Both the position numbers and the translations under genes were made by a program. From positions 1 to 64,000 of the IMG/VR virus record IMGVR_UViG_3300028553_001971: DNA of 64,000 nucleotides. One strand, given 5' to 3'. The DNA comes from a virus. The notes under the pieces are model-generated. The model was given only the letters and a program-made list of their open reading frames with translations, searched no databases and was not told the origin of the DNA. Positions 35,580-45,143 of the stretch are shown piece by piece; position 1 is the first letter of the stretch; each line of letters opens with the position of its first letter.

Positions 35580-36358
35580 TAGACGTTTGCTAACTTTTCC
35601 TTACCCGTCTCTAAGTCTTCGTAAGAAGATATCTTGAATGACAAAAAAGGTTTTGGATTTGGCAAATCAACGAAGGTGTATTCATCGGATTCCAAGTCAT
35701 AAACACCATAACCATGCTTTGTAATACTTTCCCCAAAATTTTGTTGTACAGTTGAACCTATCATATATGCTTTCTTACCCCCTGGGATATCAAATACTTG
35801 ACGTTTGTGAATATCACCGCAGAGTACCAAATCACACCCTTCAAACTTCGAAGCCTCAAAACCATCTTCAAATTTGTAACCAATGTCTGTTGAAAGCCCG
35901 ATAACAGGTCCATGAAATAATCCAATCTTAACCCTATCAGTTTGAGGAATCTCAGGTTTAATGTTGTGGTCCATAAGCGAGTAAACCACCCATTCAATGT
36001 TCTCATCTTCGTAAGAACCTCTGTTTTTATAGTATACAATGTTTTCATTCTTAAGTGAATCAATAATCGGAGACAAAGCATCCAACCTTGATTGGTTATT
36101 TTCAAGGAAGTCGTGATTACCAATAATTAGAATGGTTTTAGTAATTGATGCACATTCGGTTAAAATCCAAGCAACAAACTCTACCAATTCAGGTGTCATT
36201 TGATTCTTTGAATGTACCAAATCACCAGTAAAAACAATACGGTCAGGTTTTAAAGCTTTCCACTCACTCAAAGCTTGTGTTAAGATTTGTTTATACAAGT
36301 CGTGGTCTTTAAATAGACGCACGTGTAAATCCGAAAAGTGAATTAATCTTTTTATCAT
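35579..36358 (-). CDS. Recombination nuclease, gp47/SbcD/Mre11-like
   Basis: The likely start is the Met at 36358 (MIKRLIHFSDLHVRLFK), in a 4-base overlap with the zinc-ribbon gene; a longer 5' start exists but lacks the usual family opening. The calcineurin-type motifs follow in order: DLH, 'TGDLVH', 'IGNHDF', and 'LCGDIHKRQ'. It should form a nuclease with the SbcC-like ATPase. At about 259 residues it is shorter than T4 gp47. Four genes separate the two subunits' starts and stops. Confidence 0.9.
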   Translation of the reverse strand: MIKRLIHFSDLHVRLFKDHDLYKQILTQALSEWKALKPDRIVFTGDLVHSKNQMTPELVEFVAWILTECASITKTILIIGNHDFLENNQSRLDALSPIIDSLKNENIVYYKNRGSYEDENIEWVVYSLMDHNIKPEIPQTDRVKIGLFHGPVIGLSTDIGYKFEDGFEASKFEGCDLVLCGDIHKRQVFDIPGGKKAYMIGSTVQQNFGESITKHGYGVYDLESDEYTFVDLPNPKPFLSFKISSYEDLETGKEKLANV

Positions 36359-36561
36359 TCTGGCATTGCAAATTCTGAGTTGATGTGACCACAACTGTCA
36401 CACTTATAGATTGGGAACGGCACAATTCCGTCGTTCATTGAACCAGTCATAAGTTTAGACACTTTTTTGAATTGGAATGCTTCAACAAAAGTGGTGTTTT
36501 CACACTGTTCACATTTAAGTGTTTCAGCGGTTTTTAGATTTATAGTTAATTTTTGTTCCAT
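36355..36561 (-). CDS. Zinc-ribbon-like small protein
   Basis: Two CxxC knuckles, 'LKCEQCEN' and 'YKCDSCGH', are separated by about 35 residues, as in a treble-clef or zinc-ribbon fold. The start at Met 36561 (MEQKLTINLK) avoids a long overlap and leaves 4 bases to the upstream stop; a start at 36579 is also possible. The product (68 residues) probably binds nucleic acid or RNA polymerase, but no family is recognised. It overlaps the gp47-like start by 4 bases. Confidence 0.7.
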   Translation of the reverse strand: MEQKLTINLKTAETLKCEQCENTTFVEAFQFKKVSKLMTGSMNDGIVPFPIYKCDSCGHINSEFAMPE

Positions 36562-36565
36562 ATTA

Positions 36566-37438
36566 TTAGAAATTTTCAATTTTTGTTATCATTTGTTTCA
36601 TGACTTGCTCAATCATATTAATAACATTATCTTGGTTCTCACCATCGTGTCGTGTTACAATTTTCAAATCTTTTTTAAGTTCATCCAAATCCAAATTTTT
36701 AATCAGTCCAATTTTCTTGTCAACATTATTCTTAGCCTTACGATATTGAAACCTATTAAGAGCCTCCACACGAAATATAAAAATGAATTTAGACAAGTCT
36801 TCATATTCCCACCCGTTTTTGTTAACCAAATGGTCTTCAATCGCACTATCTATCTGATTGTATATTTGGACAGTACCACCAAGAGCATTTTGAGTTTCCT
36901 CGGTAAAGAATGCCAATTTATTGTAATTACTATTCTTCTGCTCACCCTTTCTAATTAGATAAGCTAAGAAACCATTCTTAGAATATCTTACAAAAGAAAA
37001 GTTATCAGTTTTTGCCGCAGTACACCACTTTGTATTAGAACCATATTTTAAAGAACCTATTTTAGTTAAAGGCTCCAAAAACAAATAATTCTTATCCTCA
37101 TAGAGAATACGTATGTGTTCATCACGATTGAACTCAGAATCAAATTTTTTATTTCTAGCAGTTTCAACAACAGACAATAATGTTTGCCAAGATTTATATT
37201 TTTCATGATACAAATCTTTTTCTTCAATCAAATGAATGTATAATTCAAAATCTTTTACCGTATCAATAATTTCTCTACTAACATAGTTTAGATTTTCGTT
37301 TTTTCTATTGACCCACATACTACAAAAGTATCTCAAATACTTTGTGGTTTGAGTGTAGTCTGCATTGGAAAACTTATTAAACATCACCTTCCCAATCTGT
37401 GACTCATATTGTTGTCTTAATTCATCTCTCTTAGACAT
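36566..37438 (-). CDS. WCT-motif protein (290 aa)
   Basis: The protein is helical at both ends and carries 'GSNTKWCTAAKTDNFSFV' (133-150) followed by 'RYSKNGFLAYLI'. The same block, including the Tyr-x-Lys-[DN]-Gly pattern, occurs in the LRR protein at 16887-18218, so both contain one unnamed domain. It seems soluble. The gene sits in the recombination and replication block, but the motif gives no function. No LRR part is present here. Confidence 0.68.
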   Translation of the reverse strand: MSKRDELRQQYESQIGKVMFNKFSNADYTQTTKYLRYFCSMWVNRKNENLNYVSREIIDTVKDFELYIHLIEEKDLYHEKYKSWQTLLSVVETARNKKFDSEFNRDEHIRILYEDKNYLFLEPLTKIGSLKYGSNTKWCTAAKTDNFSFVRYSKNGFLAYLIRKGEQKNSNYNKLAFFTEETQNALGGTVQIYNQIDSAIEDHLVNKNGWEYEDLSKFIFIFRVEALNRFQYRKAKNNVDKKIGLIKNLDLDELKKDLKIVTRHDGENQDNVINMIEQVMKQMITKIENF

Positions 37439-37473
37439 AACTTAATTTTTTATAAAAAATACAAAACTTTTTT

Positions 37474-38334
37474 TTACTTACCAAGTATTGTTTTCATATT
37501 CATGTTCATAATCGTTGACATAATATCTTTTGGAACTCGGAACTCTTGATAGGTCTCATCGTCCTTGAGTAATACCACAATACATCCCAGTAGTTTGATG
37601 TTCTCATATTTTGTCCCTTCCAACATCTTAACCAATAACTTACCGTAAAAAGGTAGTTGAAGATAGTAGTGACCCAATGCGTTGTTTGGGTATGAATCAA
37701 ACGGAGCATACATTGATTTTGTAAACCTATTGGTTTCAAAGTTTTTTTCTTTATTTGTCTTCCAATCCGTAATCAACAAACCAAACTCATCACCTTTAGC
37801 ATTCGTAGTCAACCATACCTTGTCAGGTTGCCCTGTATATCCCAACTCAGGATGACCCAACACCATTTCCGTATCTAACAAAACCAAACCTCGTTGTTCT
37901 GACAAATCAAGGTAATGTTTACCAGCACGAATCATGGAGTCACTTTTCGCTTGAGCAAAAATGTCACATTCAAAAACAGGTTGACGAACTTCCTTATAAC
38001 CCCCATTTCGGGCGATGGTCTCAGTTTCCAAATGAAAGTGAGTTCTACTTCCCAAGTTGGTGGATTCAAGTCCAAGTTGTTTCCACTCTTCCATCAAACG
38101 TTCGGATTCAATGTAATCACCACCAGCCTTTTTCAAAGCAGCTTCTTCAGTTGGGAACTCATCATAAAACTTCTTTAACACCTTTGATACTGATGGGAAG
38201 TTATCACGGACGTTACCATCCAAATCTTTCATCAAGTATTTGTGTTCATCTTCAAAGAACTCTAATCCAAATTCTTCTCGTTTCTTCTCAATAATCAAAC
38301 GGATGTCTTCCGCAGTCTCGTTTAGGTTTATCAT
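37474..38334 (-). CDS. PD-(D/E)XK nuclease, RecB/Cas4-like
   Basis: The 286-residue protein has 'GSRTHFHLETET' (95-106, conserved His), a Glu strand 'LLDTEMVLG', Gly-rich 'GYTGQPDKVW' (catalytic Asp 171), 'LLITDWKTNK' (Asp 190, Lys 192) and a Tyr/Gln helix 'HYYLQLPFY'. This is the full RecB-family exonuclease motif set. It should process DNA ends or act with the primase and resolvase nearby. It overlaps the primase gene end by 4 bases. Confidence 0.85.
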   Translation of the reverse strand: MINLNETAEDIRLIIEKKREEFGLEFFEDEHKYLMKDLDGNVRDNFPSVSKVLKKFYDEFPTEEAALKKAGGDYIESERLMEEWKQLGLESTNLGSRTHFHLETETIARNGGYKEVRQPVFECDIFAQAKSDSMIRAGKHYLDLSEQRGLVLLDTEMVLGHPELGYTGQPDKVWLTTNAKGDEFGLLITDWKTNKEKNFETNRFTKSMYAPFDSYPNNALGHYYLQLPFYGKLLVKMLEGTKYENIKLLGCIVVLLKDDETYQEFRVPKDIMSTIMNMNMKTILGK

Positions 38335-39245
38335 TTTATTTCGTAGTAGTATTCGTCAATCTTGCCTTTTAAGTCACATACGTCCTTATCCTTCGGCAAT
38401 TTAAGGATTTTAATTTTATTATACAAGCGTCCACCATTTAAATTGTGATAGACTCTAAGTGCGTTCTCCCAAGCGTCACCATCCAAACAAATATGAATAT
38501 CACCCTGTACCTTTTCATATAGGGTGGTAAACAAATTCTCAGATAACATCTTTCCTAGCATAGGGATTGGGTTGGGTAAAAAGAAACCGTCAAACACACC
38601 TTCACAAAGATACACATCTTTTGTCCAATCTATTCTACTTTCGTTAAAAATAATTTCATCTTTTGGAACTGATGGGTTTTTGTATTTCATTTTCTTTGGT
38701 GTCCACGCCCTGGCAATAAAGTAATTCAATTTGCCATCCATGTCATATGACGGAACAATAATCCTGTAGGCATAATCACCGGTAACTGTATATCCAATGT
38801 CGTATTTCTGAATTATCTCATCAGTGATACCACGAGAATAAAGATAGGTAATCGCCTCACGGTGTGGTATAAACCTTATGTTAGAGTCTTCAAACTTTTT
38901 ATAACCTTCAGGGAGTCGTGCCCATACTTTTGGTTTTTCTCTAACAAACTCTTCAGATGGACGGATAAGTTCGTATGTCTTCTTTTGTTGTTTGGTTCCA
39001 AAATGGTCAAGTAACTTACCGAGGGGTCCTTGGGTTCCGTTAGTTTCGGAACAAGCCCAACATTTGTAAACCCCTCGGATGTAATTGATTTCCAAGTTAC
39101 CCTTACCATCAGACTCAAGACCCTTTTCTTGGGCACATACGGGACAGTCAAAAGATATCTGTCCCTTTGACTCATAGTGCTGTTTCTCATTACCTAATAC
39201 GTCAATGAGAAGTTCTACTATTACCTCGTTTTCTTGAGTCATCAT
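38331..39245 (-). CDS. DNA primase, DnaG-like
   Basis: The 304-residue protein has an N-terminal zinc finger (C34, C37, C62, C65, in 'DCPVCAQEKG' and 'KCWACSE') and a TOPRIM domain with 'VYLCEGVFDGFF' (Glu 215) and 'ICLDGDAWE' (Asp 255 and 257). It synthesises RNA primers for lagging-strand replication. It lacks the helicase-binding C-terminal extension of bacterial DnaG, as in many phage primases. The start codon choice is uncertain by one codon (MM). Confidence 0.9.
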   Translation of the reverse strand: MMTQENEVIVELLIDVLGNEKQHYESKGQISFDCPVCAQEKGLESDGKGNLEINYIRGVYKCWACSETNGTQGPLGKLLDHFGTKQQKKTYELIRPSEEFVREKPKVWARLPEGYKKFEDSNIRFIPHREAITYLYSRGITDEIIQKYDIGYTVTGDYAYRIIVPSYDMDGKLNYFIARAWTPKKMKYKNPSVPKDEIIFNESRIDWTKDVYLCEGVFDGFFLPNPIPMLGKMLSENLFTTLYEKVQGDIHICLDGDAWENALRVYHNLNGGRLYNKIKILKLPKDKDVCDLKGKIDEYYYEIK

Positions 39246-39267
39246 TTAAAGATAGTAAACTTCACTA

Positions 39268-39648
39268 TCAATTCCAAATAATATTTTTGATTTTGATTGT
39301 ACCATACGATTTCACATCCAAACCAACAAGCTCACAAAATGACTCTACTGAATCTTCAAGTCTCCTTCTAAAAAATTTATTCAGTTTAACCTTGGATATA
39401 CCATTTTGACTAAGAATCTCACTACTTAACCAATTACTTCCACTACCCACACTAGCATAAATTTTACCTTCAAAAATTATGTCCACCTCATGAAAAAAAG
39501 GCGCCCAACTCCATTCGGTTTTGTACTTACGAACTTTTTTAATTTTAAGTTTACCATCGACATGACTGTTACTAACCATAACACCTCTTCTGTTTATTTT
39601 TTGAATCAGAGTGTTTAGTTTTTGGTCCTTAATGAGTTCTTTTTTCAT
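39268..39648 (-). CDS. Hypothetical protein (126 aa)
   Basis: This basic 126-residue protein has no recognised domain. It has a strand-rich middle ('WSWAPFFHEVDIIFEGKIYA') and a helical C-terminal part. It lies between the primase and resolvase genes in the replication block. The 22-base gap to the primase holds only a weak 6-bp inverted repeat. Confidence 0.55.
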   Translation of the reverse strand: MKKELIKDQKLNTLIQKINRRGVMVSNSHVDGKLKIKKVRKYKTEWSWAPFFHEVDIIFEGKIYASVGSGSNWLSSEILSQNGISKVKLNKFFRRRLEDSVESFCELVGLDVKSYGTIKIKNIIWN

Positions 39649-39676
39649 ACCTCAAAGGTATGCCAAGTTTGTTAAA

Positions 39677-40273
39677 CTACCAAATTTTTTCTGTATTCAT
39701 ATAACCAAGAACACAGGTATATGAATCGCTCATATCAAAATTTTCTTTCTTAAGTGTGTTGTTCTTAGTATAGAGCCAAGTAATTTGTGGTTCTTTTTTG
39801 GCAACTTGTTGCCAAATGATTTCTTTCTTGTCGGCGTTTTTGGGATACCCGCCAAATAAAACAAACTTGTTCTTATCGTTCTTTTGAACTAATTCAGGAA
39901 ATGCCGCCTTACGAGCATTGTAAGTTGAAATAAGTTCAGGTATAACACCCAACACATCCCAAACCTCTTTACAGATTAGAGTATTGTATCTCATAAGAGT
40001 TCCTACAGTATAAACATTATTTGAGTTCAACAATGGTTCCTCAATAATAACTTTGGTAATACCAAAATCTTTATACTCAATTAATTTTTGACGAACAATT
40101 TCACTCTTACGAATTAGTTCTTCAATCTTATTTTCACTCTTTGGTTTTGGTACCGGTGATACGTGCGTTAATTCCAATAATTGTTGGGATGGTATATCAA
40201 AAAGTGCAATACCGATTGTTTTAGTACTTACATCTAAACCAAGTACTTTTGGTGTGTTTTGGAATTTTGCCAT
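39677..40273 (-). CDS. RuvC-like Holliday junction resolvase
   Basis: The 198-residue protein has a RNase H-type fold: 'KVLGLDVSTKTIGIALFD' with the first Asp (14), 'KVIIEEPL' with Glu 78/79, and 'NFDMSDSYTCVLGYM' with the last acidic pair (D180/D183). This is the RuvC catalytic set. It would resolve branched DNA before packaging. It starts two bases after the stop of the tail-like gene upstream. Confidence 0.8.
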   Translation of the reverse strand: MAKFQNTPKVLGLDVSTKTIGIALFDIPSQQLLELTHVSPVPKPKSENKIEELIRKSEIVRQKLIEYKDFGITKVIIEEPLLNSNNVYTVGTLMRYNTLICKEVWDVLGVIPELISTYNARKAAFPELVQKNDKNKFVLFGGYPKNADKKEIIWQQVAKKEPQITWLYTKNNTLKKENFDMSDSYTCVLGYMNTEKIW

Positions 40274-40274
40274 A

Positions 40275-42464
40275 TTAAAAGTCTAACTTCACTACAAACT
40301 GTTGAATACCCTGTCTTTTAACGGGAGATTGTAGCTTAGAAATAACTATAAGGTCTTTGGCGGAATCGTAAAGTCCAATTTCCGTAATATATGGATTTGT
40401 ACCTAACACATACGATGGATTTGATGAAGAAGTGAACTGATTTTGTCCCAAATTAATCAAATACTTCATTTCATAAATGGTTGCTTGAATATCCGTTTCT
40501 AAATTACCATAGAAGAAATACTCATCACCAAAGTTCAAAACATTTGGTTCATTTAACTCAGGTAAGTCAATATAGTTTGCCAAGTTGTAAGTTGTTGCTC
40601 CTGTGTAATCTTCAAGTGATACTTGGAACACTTGACCTGTCACACCACTTACAGGAATAAATCCATTAACCAAAGTTATCTGACTTGTTACATCAATTTC
40701 TTTCCATGCAGTAGCACTTGGTTTTGTGTCACCCGATATTTTCTGAACCAACAACTTCATTGAAGTTGCGGTAAATCCTGTTAGTGGGTCTTCACCCATA
40801 AACGGAAACTCATCTCCGAATCTAACTGCAACATTCTGTGAAATTGTACCAACAGTTTTAATAGGTCCTGAAATCTTAGAGTAGTAATTACAATGTAATG
40901 AGTCTGTGAATCCTGTGGTATCAAATCTATATGTTAACCATAGTTTATCAGCTTCGTTATTTAATATACCTGTAGATGTCTCATCAGTGAAACAAGAGTT
41001 TGGTGTTAATAAACTTAATTGTGGTGCGGGTAATGTCCAATTTCTATTTGCTTTATATGACATCGCAGCAATAACTTCCTCATCATCAATAATCACAATT
41101 TCTTGGTCAGGGAAGACTTTACCAATACGATTCAAATTACCATTAGCATTTGCATTTAAATCATATAAATGATAGTATCTAATACCCGGGTCATTCATGT
41201 CAAGATTCTCAGTTGACTTTATGTATTGAGGATAACACAAGTCATAACCTGGAGGGTCAATATAAAACACTTCACCAATTGTAGTTCCTGTGGTTTTGTG
41301 CCACATCAATGTTGGAATTGTCAATTTAAAACTTCTTGCTAATCCTGGGTCAGTTGTTGGGTTCTGTGGGTCAAACGGATTTGTTGCAAATTTCTCACCA
41401 TAAACATTATCAATAGATTGATTTGTGTAGTGAATAATTGCAATGGCTTTTTGTTCTCTTGGTTCAACAATAATTTTATCGTTAAATGAATTGTAGTAGA
41501 ACGTAGAACTTGTATCAGTTTGACCACTATTTTGTTGGTAACCCAAATATTCTTTAGTCCCAATATAATCCACCGAACCATAATATGGATATGACTCATA
41601 AATGTTTGAGAATACACCCGCAGGGCTTTCACTCCATGGAATATTCATATTCCAAATAGGTGTTATCTCACGTTGGGATACATCACACGGACTTTCAAAA
41701 TTAAATGAATCGTTTTGCCAATAAGGTGCCGGTGTTACAGTATCATACAACTGAGTCATTCCTGAAGGGTAAATTAAAACTCTACCAATGGTTCCGCCAG
41801 GTAAACTTGAATAATCAGGTACCGACCTATCCAAAGTCAAATTCCAAGTTGTTGTTCCTGTAGTTCCTGTCGTAGGGTTTAAACTAACAATTTGATAAGT
41901 TAAAATTGGTGATGTTGTGAATTCTCCAGTATTACTACCATTACCATCCAAATACATAACGATGATATCACCAATACTTGGTGTTCCTGATGTGGTCGCC
42001 GCAAAATCATAATTAATAGTTACACCACTTGTTTGACCCGTTAAGGTTCCCATATCAACAATATAATTTGATGTTACGGTATAGGCCGATGAAGTTTGTG
42101 CTGAGAAGGGATATGATGAACCTGTGAAAAATCCTAAAGGCGATTGTGAATTGTAAATAGGTTCAACTTGAGCATCCATAAATGGAATACCATATGTGTT
42201 ACCTGAAGTACCATCAACATATAACGGGTATTTAATATTTTGTTTGTTTGATTGTGGTGAACCGGTATCATTTTGAGCATTAAATGCCGGCATTAAAATA
42301 CTATTATTTGTTAAATTATAATTCGGTACTGCAGTATAATTAACCTCACTATCACCGATTGAAAAATATGATACTACGAAATTACCCTGCGATATATTTC
42401 TTCTACCAACATCAGTGATTCTTGTGTTGATTAACCCCGCGGTATTTTTGATAATGTATGCCAT
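40275..42464 (-). CDS. Virion structural protein, tail/baseplate-like (729 aa)
   Basis: The 729-residue protein is rich in Thr, Ser, Asn, Tyr and Gly, with no signal peptide or catalytic motif, and strand-rich throughout. The C-terminal part 'NPYITEIGLYDSAKDLIVIS' and 'KLQSPVKRQGIQQFVVKLDF' resembles the ends of tail or baseplate proteins that present a fibre attachment surface. It heads the row of Thr-Pro-rich virion genes downstream, which supports a tail location. The exact T4 counterpart cannot be assigned. Confidence 0.72.
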   Translation of the reverse strand: MAYIIKNTAGLINTRITDVGRRNISQGNFVVSYFSIGDSEVNYTAVPNYNLTNNSILMPAFNAQNDTGSPQSNKQNIKYPLYVDGTSGNTYGIPFMDAQVEPIYNSQSPLGFFTGSSYPFSAQTSSAYTVTSNYIVDMGTLTGQTSGVTINYDFAATTSGTPSIGDIIVMYLDGNGSNTGEFTTSPILTYQIVSLNPTTGTTGTTTWNLTLDRSVPDYSSLPGGTIGRVLIYPSGMTQLYDTVTPAPYWQNDSFNFESPCDVSQREITPIWNMNIPWSESPAGVFSNIYESYPYYGSVDYIGTKEYLGYQQNSGQTDTSSTFYYNSFNDKIIVEPREQKAIAIIHYTNQSIDNVYGEKFATNPFDPQNPTTDPGLARSFKLTIPTLMWHKTTGTTIGEVFYIDPPGYDLCYPQYIKSTENLDMNDPGIRYYHLYDLNANANGNLNRIGKVFPDQEIVIIDDEEVIAAMSYKANRNWTLPAPQLSLLTPNSCFTDETSTGILNNEADKLWLTYRFDTTGFTDSLHCNYYSKISGPIKTVGTISQNVAVRFGDEFPFMGEDPLTGFTATSMKLLVQKISGDTKPSATAWKEIDVTSQITLVNGFIPVSGVTGQVFQVSLEDYTGATTYNLANYIDLPELNEPNVLNFGDEYFFYGNLETDIQATIYEMKYLINLGQNQFTSSSNPSYVLGTNPYITEIGLYDSAKDLIVISKLQSPVKRQGIQQFVVKLDF

Positions 42465-42490
42465 CTATATTAAATACTTACAAAGAAATT

Positions 42491-44488
42491 TTATACCCCA
42501 CCGCCAGCTTGATTAGCCCCAAGAGCATGTTGCATTATTGCCGTTCCTTCACTATTCACAACTGAACAACAAATACATCCTGAGATAGATTGATTTGTGG
42601 TTGATACTGTCACATTTTGTTTAATAACTGTTGAACATCCTTGGACATTTCTTGGTAGAGTAACTTCCATGTCAGATACTGATGTACCGCTAACAACATC
42701 ATTATAACCCATCGTAATTGTTGTATAGGTTGAAACATCAACGGTTTGAGTTTGTGTATTTGGTGAACAATATGGTCTATTAGTTGTTGATGAACTTGAT
42801 ACTGGTGTAGTTGTTAATGTTGTGTTGTTTTTCTTAACCACATTTGTATAATCAATTATACCGTCACCAGGTCTTTGAACCAATTGGTCGTTATTAATTA
42901 ACAAATCAAATGTGATTTGTGTACCTTGTGGGATTGGTGGTATAATATTAACCTTCCAAGTCATTGACTCTTGATTTACTCCAATTGGATTTGATAGTTT
43001 CTGAACACCAATACTATAAGTTGTAACCGATGCTTGGTTTGCAACTGTTGTTACTTGAGAGTACTCATCACCATTTGAATCTTTTACCACAACACTATAA
43101 CTTCCACCACACAAATCAGAGAATATGTTTGATGTTTGGTATGTTGTTCCATTGTTAATAGAATATTGGTAAGGTCCTGTTCCTCCAATCGGATTAATTA
43201 AGATTGAACCGTTACAAACTGCTTCACAGTCTGCCAAACTTGTAAGAATTTGTGCCGATAAGAATACCGCAGTTGCACATGATTCATCCTGAACACTAAC
43301 AGTTGCAGGAATTTCTGAACCAACTGAATACCAACCACTCAATGGTGGTACTGTTGGTGATTGTGAGTTAAGTGTTCCACCATATGCTGTGTATCCACTC
43401 GTTACCCACACACCTTGAGTTGGGTTCCATACAACATTGTATCCTGAACCATTTGTCCATGATGGTTTACCATTGACAACACCATTTGGTGTAAATTCAA
43501 TTTGAACAGGAACTTGTTCTTGCCAAATAATATTAAAACAAAGTGTTGGATAAACTGGTGATGGTGTTGGTGTATTTGTTGGTGTAAGTGTTGGCGTTGG
43601 TGTTGGTGACGGAACTATCATTGAACATGTTGTAGTCGCTGTAAAATCACCATAAAAATCAACAACAGTTACTGTGTATTCACCCCCATCTAAATTAAAT
43701 AGGTATGGTGTTTTTTGTCCACCCTCCCAAGTAATATTATAAGGAGCAGTTCCACCTGTTATTCTCAAATATAATTTTCCATCGTAACTTGTTGAAGACG
43801 ATGGGTTGGTTCCATAACATTCAACCCCAAGTGGAAACAATGTAATTACATCACAATTGTTCGCTAATTTTGTAAAGGATTGATTACTTGGAGTAATCGT
43901 TGGAGTAGGTGTTAAAGTTGGTGTGGGTGTTGGTGTCTTTGTATTTGTCGGTGTTGGTGTAAGAGTATTTGTTGCCGTTATTGAAGGTGTGGGTGTTGGT
44001 GTTACACAAGACGTTGACGCTGGTACCCCCAATTTAACAACACCGTTGTATGGCTTTGTGTAATCAAAAATAATTGCGGTTTCTTCTCCGTTTCCTTCTT
44101 GAAACACTCCACAACAATCATAATAATAGTATTGTCCTGTTGTATAACCTGAACCACAAACTATTAATGTTGGTGTTGGTGTGTGGTTTGGGGTTCTTGT
44201 TGGGAATGGACTTGGGGTAAACGAAGGTTCAGGAGTTTCCTCACAAGGATAAAGTAATATACCCTCAAAATTAATATAACCTGTTCCACCATTTTCAATA
44301 TAGACATCCTCAGAATCTGAGTAAGCACCGTTCTCTAAACAACCACAAACACTTGAAAATTGTCCCGCACCAATAACATGACTTTCAAGAGATAAGGTGG
44401 TACAATTATAGGTATAATAAATCTGATTTACATCAGAATTATTCCATACCATCCATCTAACACAAGTTGTACAAGCCATCAGGGACAA
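42491..44488 (-). CDS. Thr-Pro-rich virion protein with SprB-like repeats (665 aa)
   Basis: The protein alternates Thr-Pro linkers ('[12 protein letters not shown]' type, at about 90-110, 163-200 and 293-312) with folded segments. Two SprB-like repeats are seen: about 239-290 ('[13 protein letters not shown]' to '[13 protein letters not shown]') and about 425-481 ('[13 protein letters not shown]' to '[13 protein letters not shown]'). SprB is the gliding adhesin of Bacteroidota; here the repeats probably form small beta domains for surface contact. Many Cys in the N-terminal part suggest disulphides or metal. It is the last of four similar genes. Confidence 0.75.
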   Translation of the reverse strand: MSLMACTTCVRWMVWNNSDVNQIYYTYNCTTLSLESHVIGAGQFSSVCGCLENGAYSDSEDVYIENGGTGYINFEGILLYPCEETPEPSFTPSPFPTRTPNHTPTPTLIVCGSGYTTGQYYYYDCCGVFQEGNGEETAIIFDYTKPYNGVVKLGVPASTSCVTPTPTPSITATNTLTPTPTNTKTPTPTPTLTPTPTITPSNQSFTKLANNCDVITLFPLGVECYGTNPSSSTSYDGKLYLRITGGTAPYNITWEGGQKTPYLFNLDGGEYTVTVVDFYGDFTATTTCSMIVPSPTPTPTLTPTNTPTPSPVYPTLCFNIIWQEQVPVQIEFTPNGVVNGKPSWTNGSGYNVVWNPTQGVWVTSGYTAYGGTLNSQSPTVPPLSGWYSVGSEIPATVSVQDESCATAVFLSAQILTSLADCEAVCNGSILINPIGGTGPYQYSINNGTTYQTSNIFSDLCGGSYSVVVKDSNGDEYSQVTTVANQASVTTYSIGVQKLSNPIGVNQESMTWKVNIIPPIPQGTQITFDLLINNDQLVQRPGDGIIDYTNVVKKNNTTLTTTPVSSSSTTNRPYCSPNTQTQTVDVSTYTTITMGYNDVVSGTSVSDMEVTLPRNVQGCSTVIKQNVTVSTTNQSISGCICCSVVNSEGTAIMQHALGANQAGGGV

Positions 44489-45126
44489 ATAATAAAGTCA
44501 ATTATGATTCCTGTTGAATCTATTTGTACCGCGTATGTATTAGCACCAAATGTCATTTTTCTCCACCTATTAATTTGATTTACCGGATTGTATAAAACAC
44601 CCCCAAGATTTGTTGAATAAACCTCCGCACCCAATACAGGTATTGTTGGTGTATCAACATAATAAGTATAGTATTGAGTCACCAAAAGTGAATCATCACA
44701 AACACCTGAAGAACCAACATATAAATTAGCACCTATGGTGTGTCCATAAACTAATGGAGTTGGAGTTGGAGTAGGTGTTTTAGTTGGCGTTGGAGTCGGT
44801 GATGCAACTACACTGGTTGATACAGTTGGTGTAACAGTTGGTGTCACCGTTTTAGTTGGTGTTGGAGTTGCCGTCTTAGTTGGTGTTGGCGTTTGTGTGG
44901 GCGTTGGAGTTGGTGTTATGGCAACTGTATGATAAACTATACAACCAGCAACGTCCACAACTTTAATTATAAAATTTTCTGTAGCATATGTGTCATCAAC
45001 TTCAAACACATATGGTGCATTTGCAACAGTTGAGACATAGGTACAACTACCACTTAAAGCATCACAAACATACACATCAAAAGGTGTGTTAGCTGTAATT
45101 GTAGTTATTTCTATATTAACTGGCAT
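44479..45126 (-). CDS. Thr-Pro-rich virion protein (215 aa)
   Basis: The N-terminal domain ('[20 protein letters not shown]', 13-32) is a small beta domain shared with the next upstream protein. A Thr-Pro linker (about 72-137) follows, then a C-terminal domain with aromatic and Gly-rich content. It overlaps the start of the 665-aa gene by 10 bases. A short tail-tip or fibre component is likely from context and composition. Confidence 0.7.
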   Translation of the reverse strand: MPVNIEITTITANTPFDVYVCDALSGSCTYVSTVANAPYVFEVDDTYATENFIIKVVDVAGCIVYHTVAITPTPTPTQTPTPTKTATPTPTKTVTPTVTPTVSTSVVASPTPTPTKTPTPTPTPLVYGHTIGANLYVGSSGVCDDSLLVTQYYTYYVDTPTIPVLGAEVYSTNLGGVLYNPVNQINRWRKMTFGANTYAVQIDSTGIIIDFIICP

Positions 45127-45143
45127 CAGTTATAAATAATATT

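Noticed and set aside
39251-39269. 6-bp inverted repeat before the primase gene
   Set aside because: The stem is short, with a 7-base loop and no T run; it is too weak to call a terminator or operator.
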